Below are positions 25,431 through 38,821 of a DNA stretch of 64,000 nt, piece by piece (position 1 is the first letter of the stretch; the number at the start of each line of letters is the position of its first letter). Under the pieces are notes generated by a model. That model saw nothing but the letters and a program-made list of their open reading frames with translations, was not told where the DNA came from and did no database searches. A program made the position numbers and the translations under genes. The stretch is from Caprimulgus europaeus (Eukaryota; Chordata; Aves; Caprimulgiformes; Caprimulgidae): positions 47,169,037 through 47,233,036 of the forward strand of contig OU015525.1 of assembly GCA_907165065.1 (NCBI GenBank), in the 5' to 3' direction.

Positions 25431-28400
25431 TCCAGTTGATTGATGATATCTTGCAAAGATAGAATAGTGGATATGTTGGTATCCTGATGACATCTTCTAC
25501 AATAGAAACAGTAGACTCTCAGATATTTTTAGGATACTGGTGTTATCTTCCTTTTTTTTTTTTTTCCTCCCTGGAGTCACCTTCTGTTAAAACCAAGGAT
25601 CTGTGTTTGTAAGAACCATGAGGTCAACAAAGCAAATTCTCCATAAGTAGGTGATGGACTGGGCTCATTTATGCCTATCAAATCCATTGCTTTTTACATT
25701 TCAGATGTTAGACTTTATGACAAGGTTCTGAACTCATAAAGGGAGACACTTGCTTCAGTGTAGAAATATGAACATAATTGCTTATGATTAGATAATGAAT
25801 TTCTATGCTAGCTTTGGTGTACTAAACAAAATTTAGTTCTAAAGTAGCTTTATAGTGCAAAAAGAAAGTGTCCTGAGTCATAAAAACATTGCAGCTACAA
25901 AAGTACAACCCTAAGACTCCCGAAAGTTTGACACAGATTTTGGATTGTCTATATTCTTTCATGACAGTTGCTAATGCCTTTATAGATTGTTGCATTTCTC
26001 TCTGCTGTAAGTTACAAGAAGATGAGTAGGCCAGATGTAATATAAATGTCTTGTTTTGTGGTGAGTCTCTGCACTAAAAGTATGCAATTATCTACTTGAC
26101 ACCTCTCTGACCTTGCCCTTACTTACCTTGCTCCTACTCAAGGTTAATTTGTAACAACATAACTGAAGTCACATCAATGCAAGACCAGATTCTCTTTTGC
26201 TGTCCTATGCTTAAAATTTTCTTCTGTGTACTTAGAACCTGATACTCAGGCTGTGTGACAAAAGATAAAGCAAATGTCTCACAACTATTCTGATGGCTCA
26301 GAAACAAACACTGAGAGCAACCCATCAACCCATTCTTAGAAGTTCTTGTCTCCCCATTTTTGTTGCCAAAAGAAGACAGATTAAGTTTAATTATTCAAAG
26401 GAACATGAGCAAAAAAATATTTTATAGCAGCATGACATAGATACCAAGCCAAAAATTCATTTGGGTGTTGCATAGAAAGAGAGAAAAAAAATAATCTTCA
26501 GCACAAAATTGTGAGCAATATATATTTTTTTTTTGTTAGCTTTCTTGGATAGTTACAGTTGAACAATTTTTCTTTTTTTGATTTAATTATTTGTACAGTT
26601 GACATGCACAAGTGTATAGATGAAATTATGACCGATCCCCAGTTGGCATTCCAGAGAGTCATGAGTTGAATGCATGTCCCATCTTGCCTGCTAGACTTCT
26701 CAGACACCCTAAAACATAACAAGTAGCACTGGATGTCTAAGTGTACACAAATGACAAGTCTTTGGTGAGTAAAGCTAGGAGGCCCTAGAGCTATTCAACT
26801 GGCCAAATAGTAGTATCTACTTTGAGTTGAGCAGTTCTTTGGCAGCCAGACTGTATTGGTCATAATAGCTCATGCATGGCTTAAAACAAACACCTTATCA
26901 AGAGGCCAGGCTGGGTGATCCTCAGCATCTTAAATCATACTAGAGATCCAAGTGGGGAGAACTGAACTGTTGGGAATTTACACACATGAGATGGGATTCA
27001 TATGCCTAAAAGTAGGGAATCTTGTGTTGGTTTTTGGTGCTGGGATAGTATTTCATTTATTTTTCAGCTCCTACTTCAGAGGCTTGCAGTCATGTATCAT
27101 ACTTTGTGACTTTACTGTGATATACTGTATACCCTAGTGCATCCAGAAAGTATAAGGCAACTGATTTTGCTTCATGTGGAGAACTGGATTTAGGTCTGTA
27201 AATATAAAGATTACTCCCACTGAAATTTGTTCATAAACAATTTTGTCTTTGTTTAGCTAGTTTATTTACACCAATAAACTCAATGAATACTACTGATCTA
27301 ATTCCAAAATTCTGTTCATTAGGCTAAACTACATTGTATGTGAGGTAATAATTCAGTTCCTTGTTAATATTCCTAAATAAACTAAAAATTCTTGAATATT
27401 CCTGACCTCATCTCATTTAATGAACATAAGAAAAAAATGGAACTGTTTCAGTAGTAGGCAGCAAATTCCTTATCTCACTGAAAGACATTATTTGAGTGTT
27501 AAGTAATGCAGGAGCTTTGCAATGTCTTTATTTTGTAGTCGGCTCTAAATTTATCCAGAATAGTACTGTCCAAAGATGTCTTTTTTCTTCAGCAGTGGTA
27601 GTACAAATCAATAGCAGCAACAGCTATTATTTTTTCCTCTGAGAAATTCTGTACTTAAGAACTCCCTGCTTATCATATTTTAAGGAACTGTGATAATCTC
27701 AGTGAATTAGTTCGTACAATAAAGAAAATTGATTATGCTGCTTGCTTAACTTAACTTGTGCTCATTTGGATTTCAGTTAGGGAAAATAAAACAGGCAAAG
27801 GCAAGTGAAGCATAAGTCTATCTCACCATGGATTTAGAGAAAGGGAGCTTGTGAATGTGGGAACACTGACATTTTACAGAAATTATAAGTAGCTTTCAGT
27901 CACTGCAACATGGCTACTTCCATTTCTGTTGATGTTCTCTTACCTCTGCTTGCAAGACCTAGATCTTACAAGTTTCTACACCACTCCTAAGTACAAAAGT
28001 CACTAGTGTTACGAGTGTCGATATCATTGTTCTTCACTGGGGACATAATCTTAGAAATATAATTGAATCACACATTGCTGACAGTAAATCTTTGCCTGGC
28101 CTGGTCTGTCATGCAGTGGTGTTGAACTTCAGTCCAATGGCAGACAAAAGTTTACATTTATAAAAATAAAGGCATAATCAGGTCTCCTGTGTAGAAAGTG
28201 TTTTCTTAATATCTTTTAGGAGAATTAATAATCTTTTGGGCATTATTTTTGCCTAAGGTGATATTCCCTTCAAATTAGTAATAGAGTGTGGAGACCTCAA
28301 AATCCTTCTAGAGCTCTTTTTTTTTTTTCTTTAAATATCAATAAAACAATATTGGAAACTAGTAACATGATTATACTGAGTAGGAATAAGAATTCCACTT

Positions 28401-28718
28401 GTGAAACTTCAACAGTTCTCAGGAACAGTTGCTTTTTAATATGTATATTTAATTCCTACACTCTCAAAAAATTCCTGTGAACTTATATTCAGGGGTCTTT
28501 TTTGCACCTTTTCAATATTAAGCACTGTCTGCATGGAGTGCTAATATATTTGTTGGATGTTGTCTTACTTGAGACGTAAGAGTTACTCTGTGAACAAAAG
28601 TAAATTTAAATTCATATAAAGTTTTACTATCTAGCATGTTTCGGTAGACTCATACTTTAATTTTGTCATCTGTATCTGTATGCAGAGCATGAACAAAGAA
28701 GTAATAAGATGGATGTCA
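25431..28718. other. AT-rich single-copy sequence
   Basis: No gene or repeat was recognised. Open frames are all under about 75 codons with no domain. Confidence 0.65.
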
Positions 28719-29026
28719 ACAAAGCTGGGGAGGGACTTTTTACAAAGGAAGGTAGCGATAGAACAAGGGGAAATGGCTTTAAACTGGAAGAGGGTAGGTT
28801 TAGATGAGATATTAGGAAGAAATTCTTCACTGTCAGGGTGGTCAGACACTGGAACAGGTTGCCCAAGGAAGTTGTGGATGCTTCCTCCCTGGAAGTGTTT
28901 AAGGCCAGGTTAGATGAGGCTTTGAGCAACCTGATCTAGTGGAAGGTGTCCCTGCTTATGGCAGGGAGGCTGGAACTAGATGATCTCTAAGGTCCCTTCT
29001 AAGCCTAACCATTCTGTGATTCTATT
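28719..29026 (+). mobile_element. CR1 LINE 3' end, severely 5'-truncated
   Basis: A 308-bp sense CR1 that starts in AAAGCTGGGGAGGGAC and ends CATTCTGTGATTCTATT. It contains the 3'-most ORF2 remnant and the 3' UTR. It shares the diagnostic words TTAGATGAGGCTTTG and GATCTAGTGGAAGGTG with the CR1 at 8700-9735, so both probably belong to one subfamily. Confidence 0.93.
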
Positions 29027-29890
29027 AAGTAATTAAAATATTAATCTGCTTTAACAGGACACAACAATGAATAAAAGTGATTCAGTGCATATGTAATCCT
29101 GTGTAAAGGGGATGAGGACCAAAGAGGTAAAACTTCTAAGGGAGTACCACATTGAAATTTCTCTAAGTGCATAAGGAGATGATTTAACTTTGGAGTTAGA
29201 CTAAATGGTAAAGCCAGTGGACCTGCCTGAAGAAAGGCCATTCACTACTTAGGTACTGTGTGTCTGAACTTCTGGGTCACTGATCTTGAGTTTTTAAAAG
29301 GGAAATACTGGTTAAAATGTCAGCAATGAAAGCAAGTTCTAGTAGAAAAACATTTATCTGAAACAAATGACAAAGGAAATCTAATAGAGTGGATAAAGAA
29401 CCTCTTTAGCTTGATTTATTAATAGACAAATCACATTTTCTATGTATCACCCACAATGCATTTAAATTGGACTGAATATGCAGGAAAAAATTAAATGTCT
29501 GAGTTCAGGAAATAAATGAAATATACTTAACTGACAGAGCTAATATAAAGCAGGACTCTAGTTTATCTGTAGACAGACTGAACATGTCTAACTCTGTTAA
29601 AAATCACTCACAGTTTAAATGGGGACAGAATATAAAAACATATAACAATATCCAACCGTAGCAGTAAGAGCATGTAAATCTCTGTGCTTTCAAAGAGAGT
29701 TTTATTTTTATAACTGCCATCTAATCTTTGATTTCACAACATCAAAATCTGTAGAGATTTAACACTGTGTGAAGCAGGCCTTGGCTGTAAGAAAATCAGG
29801 CCATTTCCTAGGTTGCTGGGAGTGTCACAGCTCTGCTAACGGTTTTGCCTGTACCAGAAGACTCAGCCATTTCATTCACAGAATAAACGG
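29027..29890. other. Single-copy sequence between two CR1 ends
   Basis: AT-rich sequence with no recognised gene or repeat. Confidence 0.65.
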
Positions 29891-30035
29891 AATCACAGAA
29901 TCACAGAATCACAGAATATTAGGGATTGGAAGGGACCTCGAAAGATCATCTAGTCCAATCTCCCTGCCGGAGCAGGAACACCTAGATGAGTTCACAAAGG
30001 AAGGCGTCCAGGCGGGTCTTGAATGTCTACCAAAA
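29891..30035 (-). mobile_element. CR1 LINE 3' end, minus strand
   Basis: The plus strand begins with three AATCACAGA-type units, then AGGGATTGGAAGGGACCTCG and CATCTAGTCCAATCTCCCTG. These are the reverse complement of the 3' end of the CR1 subfamily whose tail is CTGTGATT. Similarity is lost at about 30035. It is a non-coding 3' UTR fragment. Confidence 0.88.
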
Positions 30036-31661
30036 CAGTGAGCTCCTCTCTCCTGACCCAAAGAGCAGGGTGAGTGGGGCTGTGGCTGTCCTCTTCAGAA
30101 ATGAGGGGTGACACCAAGCTAGGGATAACAGCAAAAGCTTCTAGCAGCAGCTGCCCTCTCTGATTATTTTTTGATACTCCACAGCATCTTGAGCAGGAAG
30201 CCTTACTCTTGGTTTCTGACTCAGCAACAGCCATTGGCCATCCTTTCCCAAACACCCACACTTTGACAGTAAGAACTCGGGGAACATAGGATAGTGTTAA
30301 TGACATGGGTTTAGTTGTACAAGAAAAGACAGAGGAAGAAGATTCTGGCAGACTGCTTGAGATGAAGGGAAGGGAGACTGGAGAGACAGATGAATGGGAA
30401 AAGAGCCTTGTGGGTGAAAGCTTTGAAATAGAATAGGGACAGGGGTTCAGTACTCCAGGTCAGTTTGGAAAGCAGAGGATTAGGCAAAGGCATAGTTGAA
30501 GGCAAATATCTGACATATTTTGTACATGATGACCCAGTTTACTATCTACTGTGTGTTATATATGAAGTCACTGTATTGCTTTTCAAAAAAATCCACCCTC
30601 TAAATGTCTCGTAATCGATCTGTTCCTTGACAATACGGATCATCATTATGAAAGCCCTCCACTTATAGAATTGGTACTGGCATAGAAGAGAGAGAACATG
30701 TAATTAGTCAAGATAAGTACTATAGATGGAGTCAGTATTCCTGAACAGGCAAAGCTAATTAGTTATCTGGCACCAAGAGGTTGTATGAGCACCTTGTTTT
30801 CAGAATAGGCTAATGCATATAACATACTTCTACAGTTAATACCATGACAGTGTTTTGCTTCTCAATGAATTGAAGTGACATAGCCCATGTTAAAAAGTAA
30901 AAATTTCCTGATATAGTTCTAAGAAATTAACAAATTATATTCTGTTGTTTTAAAGTGAAAACACTGTTGCCACTTAGTAAAACATGCAATTTCAATTTCA
31001 CTATGTTCCATAAGGAAATCAAGTTGTTGGCAGTTTTCCCATTTCACTTCAAGAACATCCCAGGGTAGACCAGATAACAGATGAAACTGGAGGAGAAAGG
31101 ACAAACAAATGTGGTAAGTGTGGGACATTATAATGTTGCACAGATCTAATAGCTACAAGGTAAGAATTTATAATGGTAATTAATGCACAGCTAGGCAAGG
31201 GATGTCACCAGAGAAATGAAGTTTTACTACTGACACATTTTTGTACACAAGTTTAAATGAAATTATAGGTCTATTTCATAAAGCCTCTCTTGTGGAAGTG
31301 TTCTTTTGTTTCACTGAAGTTCTGAGTATGGAAATTTTCCAGTCTACTGTGTATTTTCAGATAGTTCCTTCTATCTTTATAGATACAGCATATTTGGCTA
31401 GCTCTACATTCCCTGGTGTGAGTATAGATGTTGTTAGAATGGATTGCTTTTTACCAGAAGCTGCTATTCTCTTAGCAGTGAAATTTCTATGAGGAATCTT
31501 CTTAGACCTATCATGAATCCTCAGTGTGGATTGTTTGGTTTTTGGAGACATAGAATTCCTTGGTTGAACTGTCTGAATCTCTTTACAATTGGGCAAAATA
31601 TGGTCCGTTTTTCTTTTCCATACCATTGTAAGAGACAAAAAGAACAAATGTCTCAAACACT
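30036..31661. other. Single-copy sequence, no gene seen
   Basis: Moderately AT-rich; 30036-30510 is richer in G and A. A 113-codon minus-strand frame at 31357-31698 runs into the neighbouring LTR and has no recognisable domain. Confidence 0.6.
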
Positions 31662-32306
31662 TTGTTTGTAATAGACTACAGCCATCTAAAAACTCCACTG
31701 TTGATAAAAGCAGCTGTAGAATATGTCAAAGGACCCATAGCCCAAGACTTCTTGGCTGCTAAGAGAGGCTGTGGAATTTGTGAAAGCACCTATAGCCTGA
31801 CTCCTTTGCTGATAAGCAAGCACTGTGATGCAGGATTTTGCCTATTGGCCCCAGGGAGGTCCAGAGCAGGTTCTGCATCATAACAAGAGCACAAACCCAA
31901 AAGGACCAGTGTGTGCCCACCACCTGAAGATATATGCTGGACATCGCTGGATCTAAGGGTGGTGATATCTTTTCTTTTCTCTCACTCTTTTTCTCTCATT
32001 CCTTTTCTCTATAATTTATGGTTATTTCATTTTAGATTACACGGGTACATTTGTTATTGACTACATCAGAGGTCTGGTAGGATTGTTGTTTATAACATGA
32101 AAGTTTGCATATTCCTCTGCCAAGTAGTCTTTTGTTCAAGTAAAAGCCACTAATCATACCTGGTAGTGGTGTATCATCTCACCTTAATCCTGCTGAGCAG
32201 GAGGAGACAGTTTTAACCCAAAGACGCTGCAAAAAGAATCAAAAAAGATCACCTCCCATGAACCTCGCTCAGTGTGACAGAGCAACCATCTTGACAGGTT
32301 CTTACA
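31662..32306 (+). mobile_element. Probable LTR of a different ERV family
   Basis: A block of about 645 bp that I recognise as LTR-like. It has a U3-like part with an imperfect tandem repeat (31713-31800) and a segment 'GGACATCGCTGGATC' before a long pyrimidine-rich run (31970-32010). The 3' part contains ACATCAGAGGTCTGGTAGG and GCTGAGCAGGAGGAGACAG, and ends GACAGGTTCTTACA. A TG start is available at 31663 or 31667 and a CA end at 32305-32306. The flanks are at best an imperfect duplication (ACACT at 31657-31661, GCACT at 32307-32311), so the exact edges are uncertain. No coding retroviral sequence is attached. Confidence 0.55.
31713..31800 (+). repeat. Imperfect tandem duplication, period 55 bp
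   Basis: A motif of about 32 bp beginning GCTGTAGAATATGTCAAAGG recurs 55 bp later as GCTGTGGAATTTGTGAAAGC. Paired direct repeats of this size are common in the U3 enhancer part of retroviral LTRs, which fits the surrounding LTR call. Confidence 0.75.
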
Positions 32307-33733
32307 GCACTGTCAAAAGCAACCAGCAAACTTTTGAAGTGTACAACTATAAGACTTTTTAATTTTTCATTGACTCATTATTTGCTGACAATTTTACATA
32401 TAAAAAAATAAATAGAAAAAGCCTTCTAAAATATAAATCAAATAAGATTGAGGAGTATTTACAACAAAGTAATAAATCTGTTTAGTTATCTAAAGTAATT
32501 AAATTATTAGAGAAAAGATTAGATTTTAGTTTCACTTACAAGGTATAAATTCAGGGAGACTCTAGTGACTTTGAGAAAATAAATATAAACTTTCTTTTAA
32601 GGGAAAGAGGTCTGAATTTAACCTATAGACCTCTTCATAACCCTCAATTTATAAATGACAGCAGCTGATATTTTGACTGATTATTATTGTCTTTTGAAAA
32701 CCAAGTGTTATAGAGTTTACTAAAAATTAGAGGGAGTTGCATATTTACTAGATGTAGATGAATAATTCATAACAAAATTTATACATGTAATTTCACCTTT
32801 TCGTCAATTTAAGTAGATTGTAATATATTCCTTAATTGAACGGCTTCAGTGAATAACTGTCCATTCTTTCAGCAGTAGTATAACATATAACACAAGGACT
32901 ATTCAGGAAAAAAAAATAATTAAAAAAAAATTGTTAGTTTTACTTTGAAGAAATAGATAATTTTTTTCTGGTATTTGCTACTACTTCTACACTTAAAGTT
33001 GCCCCAAATACGAATTACACTTATTTTTTTCTTGTCAGTTTTTCACAATGAATTCAAGTTCCTGGGTACTAAACTAAGGATTTCATTTTGTAGAATAAAA
33101 AATTATTATGTAACAACATTTTTGCAGCAACTCCGATTGAGTATTTAGCTGATTGTTTTCTTTCAATAGAAATGCACCAGATTTTTTTCCTTATCTAGTG
33201 CCAAGTTTCTGTCATGTTCTGGGACACAGTATTTATTTGTTCAGCCCAATTCCATTTTCATTTCCTCATTCTATTTTCTACAGGTCATCACATGAAACTT
33301 AATCTGTTGTTATACTGGGCTCAGTCAAATTTGTTGTTCATTTTTTGTAGCATTGTCAGTATGCCTATCTAGTCGATGATATCTTGAAGCAAGTAACTTC
33401 TGACATATGCAACAAGATGTCAACCTTCATTGCCTGTGATCTTTTCCAAAGTTTCTAAAACTGAAAGTACTTGCTCAGTAATTTTCAGGGCACAGAACCT
33501 AGAGGATGGTTTTATTTTTCTCCTGAACACATCTTGAGTTAGGGATTGCTTTGGATCCAAAGACAGGCAGTCCAAATACAATAGAGCTCCAGAAGTCTGA
33601 GTCTTCCACTTAGAAAAAGCTCCTATAAGAACCAAATGAATAATTGTTTTATATTTTTCAGTTTGGTTCTGGAAATGATTCCTTATAGCTCTTCAGATTT
33701 AACCTAATTTAGTTTCTGGCTTTGCTGTACTGG

Positions 33734-33760
33734 GAAACAAACAAACAAACAAACAAACAA
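33734..33760. repeat. (AAAC)n microsatellite
   Basis: About six uninterrupted AAAC units. Confidence 0.9.
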
Positions 33761-34013
33761 AAAATAACCCAAACTCCACAACACTCTGTTACATTAAACT
33801 AAGAGCTTCATTCTATATAAAATGTTTAATTTTCAAATGAAAAGAAAAATCAATTAATAGGAAACTGGATACACAGGGCAAGTGAGGGACATCCCTCACT
33901 GCTTGACGATAACCAGTAGGATGAAAAAAGCCTTGTCTCCCTTCTTTTAAGTAGGCTAAGAAATTGTGAGACAAGAAATGCTTAATGTGAAATAGTGTAG
34001 TCACTAAACATCC

Positions 34014-34049
34014 CAGCATGGAAACCAGCATGGAAACCAGCATGGAATC
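34014..34049. repeat. Three tandem 12-bp units
   Basis: CAGCATGGAAAC occurs twice and then as CAGCATGGAATC, head to tail. It is a micro-minisatellite of recent slippage origin. Confidence 0.9.
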
Positions 34050-34536
34050 ATCAGTCTTTCTGGCTACAGAAGGGTCTTTTGTATTATGTACTTGCTTGTT
34101 ACACTGAGCTTTTGTCTAAATGCACAGCATTTGTGCTCCATGATGGCTCCTGAAGTTTGATCTCCTTGTTCAGAGGTACTAAAGCAGATCACAGGTCTTT
34201 TGCTACCCAGACATCCAGGTTTTATTTCAATTGAAATCAGGACACAAGGAGATGTTGCTGACCCAGATTTCACATGTAGGGACATAGTGCCTTGATTCCC
34301 CAATATGATCACATGCTCTGAGATGGGAGGTAGACTGTTAAGCCAAGTTTGTAGAAACAAGCTTATAGTAAAGTGAGTGTCTGTGCTCTTGACTCTCCTC
34401 CATTGAATGTTTAAAGATGTACAAAAATGGGAATATATATGATAGATGTACATAGATGGATATGATGGATATGTTGATGTACATCCATATCTCCTGCCAC
34501 CTTTGATAAGATGTTGAATGCACACTTCCAGTGAGT

Positions 34537-34558
34537 AAACAAACAAACAAACAAACAA
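34537..34558. repeat. (AAAC)n microsatellite
   Basis: About five uninterrupted AAAC units followed by an A run and GGGGGG. Confidence 0.9.
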
Positions 34559-37500
34559 AAAAAGGGGGGAAAACGCCATCTCCCACGTCCTCAGTTAATA
34601 CAGTAGCTTCCAGATTATACTGTTGTGGTAAGAACAAGTATCTCCTTCGTACCCTGAACTATAACTGTTGAAAGACAGGACATATATATTATTTTTACTT
34701 GCAGTCCATGTGTCCTCAGTACAACTGAAGACGATGAGGGGTAGAAAGAGGACACAACTGTTGTGGTTCATAATGTCTATAACCTCTTTAAGTTACCTTT
34801 ACCATTCTCAAGGCCCAGTCTGAAAATGGGTTGCTCTAACTACTTGTGTTTCCCTACAAAATTAATTCAGAACTGAGTTATAGGCTATCTGCTTTCTCTG
34901 GTTTCTCAACAGAGCAGCACAAAAGAAGCTGTTGGATGCATAGTGGAGCCCATGACTTGTCCCAGAGTTGAGCTGCTGTATCACAAATAGAAATATTATC
35001 ACTACAATTCACAGTCAGCTGATGGCTTGGAGAATGATGCTTCATCAAATACTTGACTCCTTCTCACAAGAGTATTAGCAGTGCAGTACAGCACTGAATC
35101 TTCCACAAATATTTGGTAAGTAGTCACTATGATACTTTGAGCAGAAACAAATCCTTTTCCTCCAGCACTTCTTTCCCTCTGTAAATCTTTAAAGTTCTTC
35201 TCATTAATTTTTAAACACATAACAGCCACAGTAAAAATTTACTATCTTTGATGAGGGGGATGAAGTAATTTACTGGGCCTTGTTTTACAAGGGTTTTTTT
35301 TGTTGTATTTTTGGTTGGGTTTATTGTTTGTTTGTTTGGGTTTTTTTTAGCATCCATTGCGTGCCGTGCTAATATTAATAAGCCAAACTGCAAAAAGTAG
35401 CCTGTAAAAATTAGTCAGTGCTAGTTTCTCATGGAGTGGTCTTCATCTACAGAGCAGATACATTTGAGTACAAAGCAGGATATGCACTATGCTATTGAGG
35501 AACATATAAGACCTTAGCAAGAAACTGCTACTCTTCCCCCTGCCCTTCTAGAGGAGTCTTCACTCTCCCTTCTAGAGAGAGAGAGAAAGGATCCTTATCT
35601 GAATTCTCTTGGATTAACACTGTTGGGCAATTAAAAATGTTATATTTGAGCTGTATCAACCCCTGCATAACACCTAGCCTCAGAAGCCCCAGGGTTTAAC
35701 TAGAAACTATAGGAAGGTAAATGTTACTAAACTTAAATTTGTCTATTTCAGAACAAGAGTGCAACACAAAGCACAAAGACTTGCAAGTCTTCTGTTAGAG
35801 TACACTGCTCACTTAACTTTGAAGTAATTTATTACCCTAACAACATGAAGTTAAACATAAAATAAAAGAGTAACTTAAGGAAAAAAAAAATTCTGTTGGA
35901 GTGCTGAATGGCCAGGTTACATATGTTATGTTTAGTGAGTCTTGAAGTGGGTTTGCTGTATTTTCAAACAATTTTAAGCTTGCAAAAAGTGAATACTGGA
36001 ATATTAAAAAAAGAAATTATTTTGAATTCCAGGATCATATAGATGCTTGTGTTTTCTTTGCTTAATCTTTTATTTACTTATCATAAGATAATTTAACGTG
36101 ATTAACATAAAATAAGTATATTTCTGAAATAGAGCAGGAAGAAAAGTTTATGATTGGCAGAAAGATGTAGAAGCAGTGGGAGAACAGCTGCTTCCCCTGT
36201 GTTATTTTTTTTATGATGTCTGTTACCTTAAGATGTCACTTTTAATTTCATCATTGAGTATGAGTTGTCACAAAAGCTTTATGTAACCAAAACTTGCAGT
36301 GAAGCTGCACTGTATGTATACTCTCTCTTCACACACAGTGATGGCACCAAAGGTGAAACCTCACTGCTTCTTGGCTCTGAAGAGAGACCTCTGTCTTCCA
36401 AAAGTCTCTGGACAACAGTGGGATATACCCACATGCCTGCAATCTCTACTGGGAATATTATTTTAGGAAGGGATAATTCCTTCTTCTTCCTCATGGCTGA
36501 AAACCTCATGGCTGAACCCCAGAAGGTACACAGGATGCCCTTGTTTATGTTAAGAGTGCCAGTAATTAAAGGGAGATTTTTGTTATCCTTTTAAAAGAGA
36601 GATTGATTACACTTTGCATAGCAGATGGTGTCTTGGTATGGAACTACCTGTTGAAGTAAATGCAACTGAACACAGAGTTCAGGGACATAAATACTTTAAT
36701 ATTTTAAAGAACAAGTTGGAGGTTTTTTGTTTGTTTCATTTTGTTTTATCTGACTATCTTAATGCAGAAATATATCTTCATGCATGTAACTATATTCTTC
36801 AATACCAAATTGCACGCTAGTTGAATCTGCTTTCATTTTGGATATATTAAACTAGCTATTTAAAAACCAAACGTCAGGTTTTAATGAATCCTCTCTACCC
36901 TTCCTGAAGCATAAGTTGCATTCCTGTCCTGCTTCCTTAGCCAGCCTCTGAGGGAAGACAGCAGGCTGTGCCCATATGCTGCTCCCATCATAGATGGTTA
37001 TATGGTCTCAGTGACTTGGCTTCAGTGACTAATCTGGAACACGCCTGAATTAATTTGGTCAGATTTCTCCCATAACTTCAATAACAGTGACAGGATATTT
37101 CTGAGGTGTTGCAGTTAAAAAAATCCACACGTCTACAGCAGTTTGCATTTCCCATTAACCAGGTCTCCTTGATAGATACTTATTAAAGACAGATACAGTC
37201 TGTCTTCCTTCCTTGAAAAATAATAATAAAATATATATATATATTTACATTCAGGAAAGGAACAAAGAGCTGGAGGAGAGGACTGAGAGCTTTTTATTTC
37301 ATCAGATTTAGGCTGTCTTCCGATCTGTCTACCAATCAGTTCAGGACAGTATGACTTGCCTCTGCTAGAGACTAACAATGAGGAGGCAATTACATCTCAG
37401 AGACTTGTAGCTGGAGGCATGCAACTCTGAGGGTGGTTCATCATATGCACTGTTCCTTGCTCAGGGCTGTGCTTACAGGCACAATCTATCTCACAGGGAT

Positions 37501-38821
37501 TCAAGTTGTCTACTGGGTTGTCTAGTTATCTCCTACACCAACAGAAGAGGGCTCTCTTTCATGTATTCTGAAATGCTTTGCCCATTTCCTTTTTGAACTT
37601 GACAGCATAATTTACCTTCTAAATTTTGCACACAATTCTAGTCATAGTAATGAACATTTCACATTTCAGTCAGTCCTCATTTGAATGCAAACTCTGCTCT
37701 CAAGATGTGCATGGCTGATCTTGATTAAGATATTCTTCTCTTTTTACATACATAATCCTTTGAAGTTCCATGCATATGGGGACAGAATAATATTGGAGTG
37801 GAGATCTGCCTTGCAGATCTGAGAGGAAAATTCTCACCTTTTGATTAAGATCATCCTTTTCAAACATGGCATAAGCAATTCAGTAGCCTATATTGTATCT
37901 TCTACAATAAAGGACAGCTTTTGCAGTCAATCTTATGGCATGGGCTAGATTCTTACATGCCTAGACTGCCTGAACCCTACTGACTTGATTAAAAATAAAT
38001 GTTTATAAAATAAATTATTTTATAAAAAACAAAACCAACATGAGCTGGCTCACTGACTCAATGAGATTATGCATTCATATATGTATATAAATGGATCTGA
38101 TGTGTTTAAGGCTTAATTTCAACATATGCATAGCTGTGTGAGAAAGACAGAAAGAGGGGAGCCTGCTGAAGCTGTAAAACAAGATATTTAATCCATTAAG
38201 AAATTCTAAACTCTGCTCAGTAAGTTTCTGTTTGGCCTGGAAACTTCATGAACCCATTTAGCCAAGGTTCATTGGCTGCAAAAGGTTGTTGAAAATGTCA
38301 GATACAAATATCTCCCACACTAACAGTCATCAAAGAAGTTATCTGTGTGCCTATCAGAATGAGCATTTCAACATAGTTGTACCCAAAAACTCTTAATGTT
38401 GCCTAAGAAAAAAGAATCATATGTCACTTTCTAGAATGTGCTGAAAACAGTTACCAGATCCTTAACAATTTTTAAGATCATTAACCACATTCAATAATGG
38501 CCTATTCCCTGTAGTCAATATTTAATAAAAAAAAAGGTTAATCTTGGTATAGTGATTCTAATACTTAAAGAGTAAACGAAACCACGCTTAGAGTCCATCA
38601 AAACAAACATTATAACTTTGTAGCAACGTTCAATGGCACAGCAGAAATGCCACTGCTGTGGAATTCTGTTGTCATTCAAGAAATATTACAAATTGCTGTG
38701 CCTCCTTCTAAGTAATAAAAATCACACTTTTTTAAAAAAAGAAATGGTTTTGAAATCTAAAGGGCAATACCAGCACTCTGTCCTCATGGGAACAATATGG
38801 GCTTTCCACTAGCTATGAAAT

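Larger units (their letters stand above)
32307..38821. other. AT-rich single-copy sequence with simple repeats
   Basis: No gene or transposon was recognised over 6.5 kb. The 171-codon minus-strand frame at 34064-34579 has no domain and spans a simple AAAC repeat. The local repeats are listed separately. The 35546-35590 stretch carries a small duplication of CCCTTCTAGAG around an AG run. Confidence 0.6.

Noticed and set aside
34064-34579. 171-codon minus-strand frame
   Set aside because: It has no domain, spans an AAAC microsatellite and has low-complexity composition. A frame of this length is plausible by chance in 64 kb of six-frame sequence.
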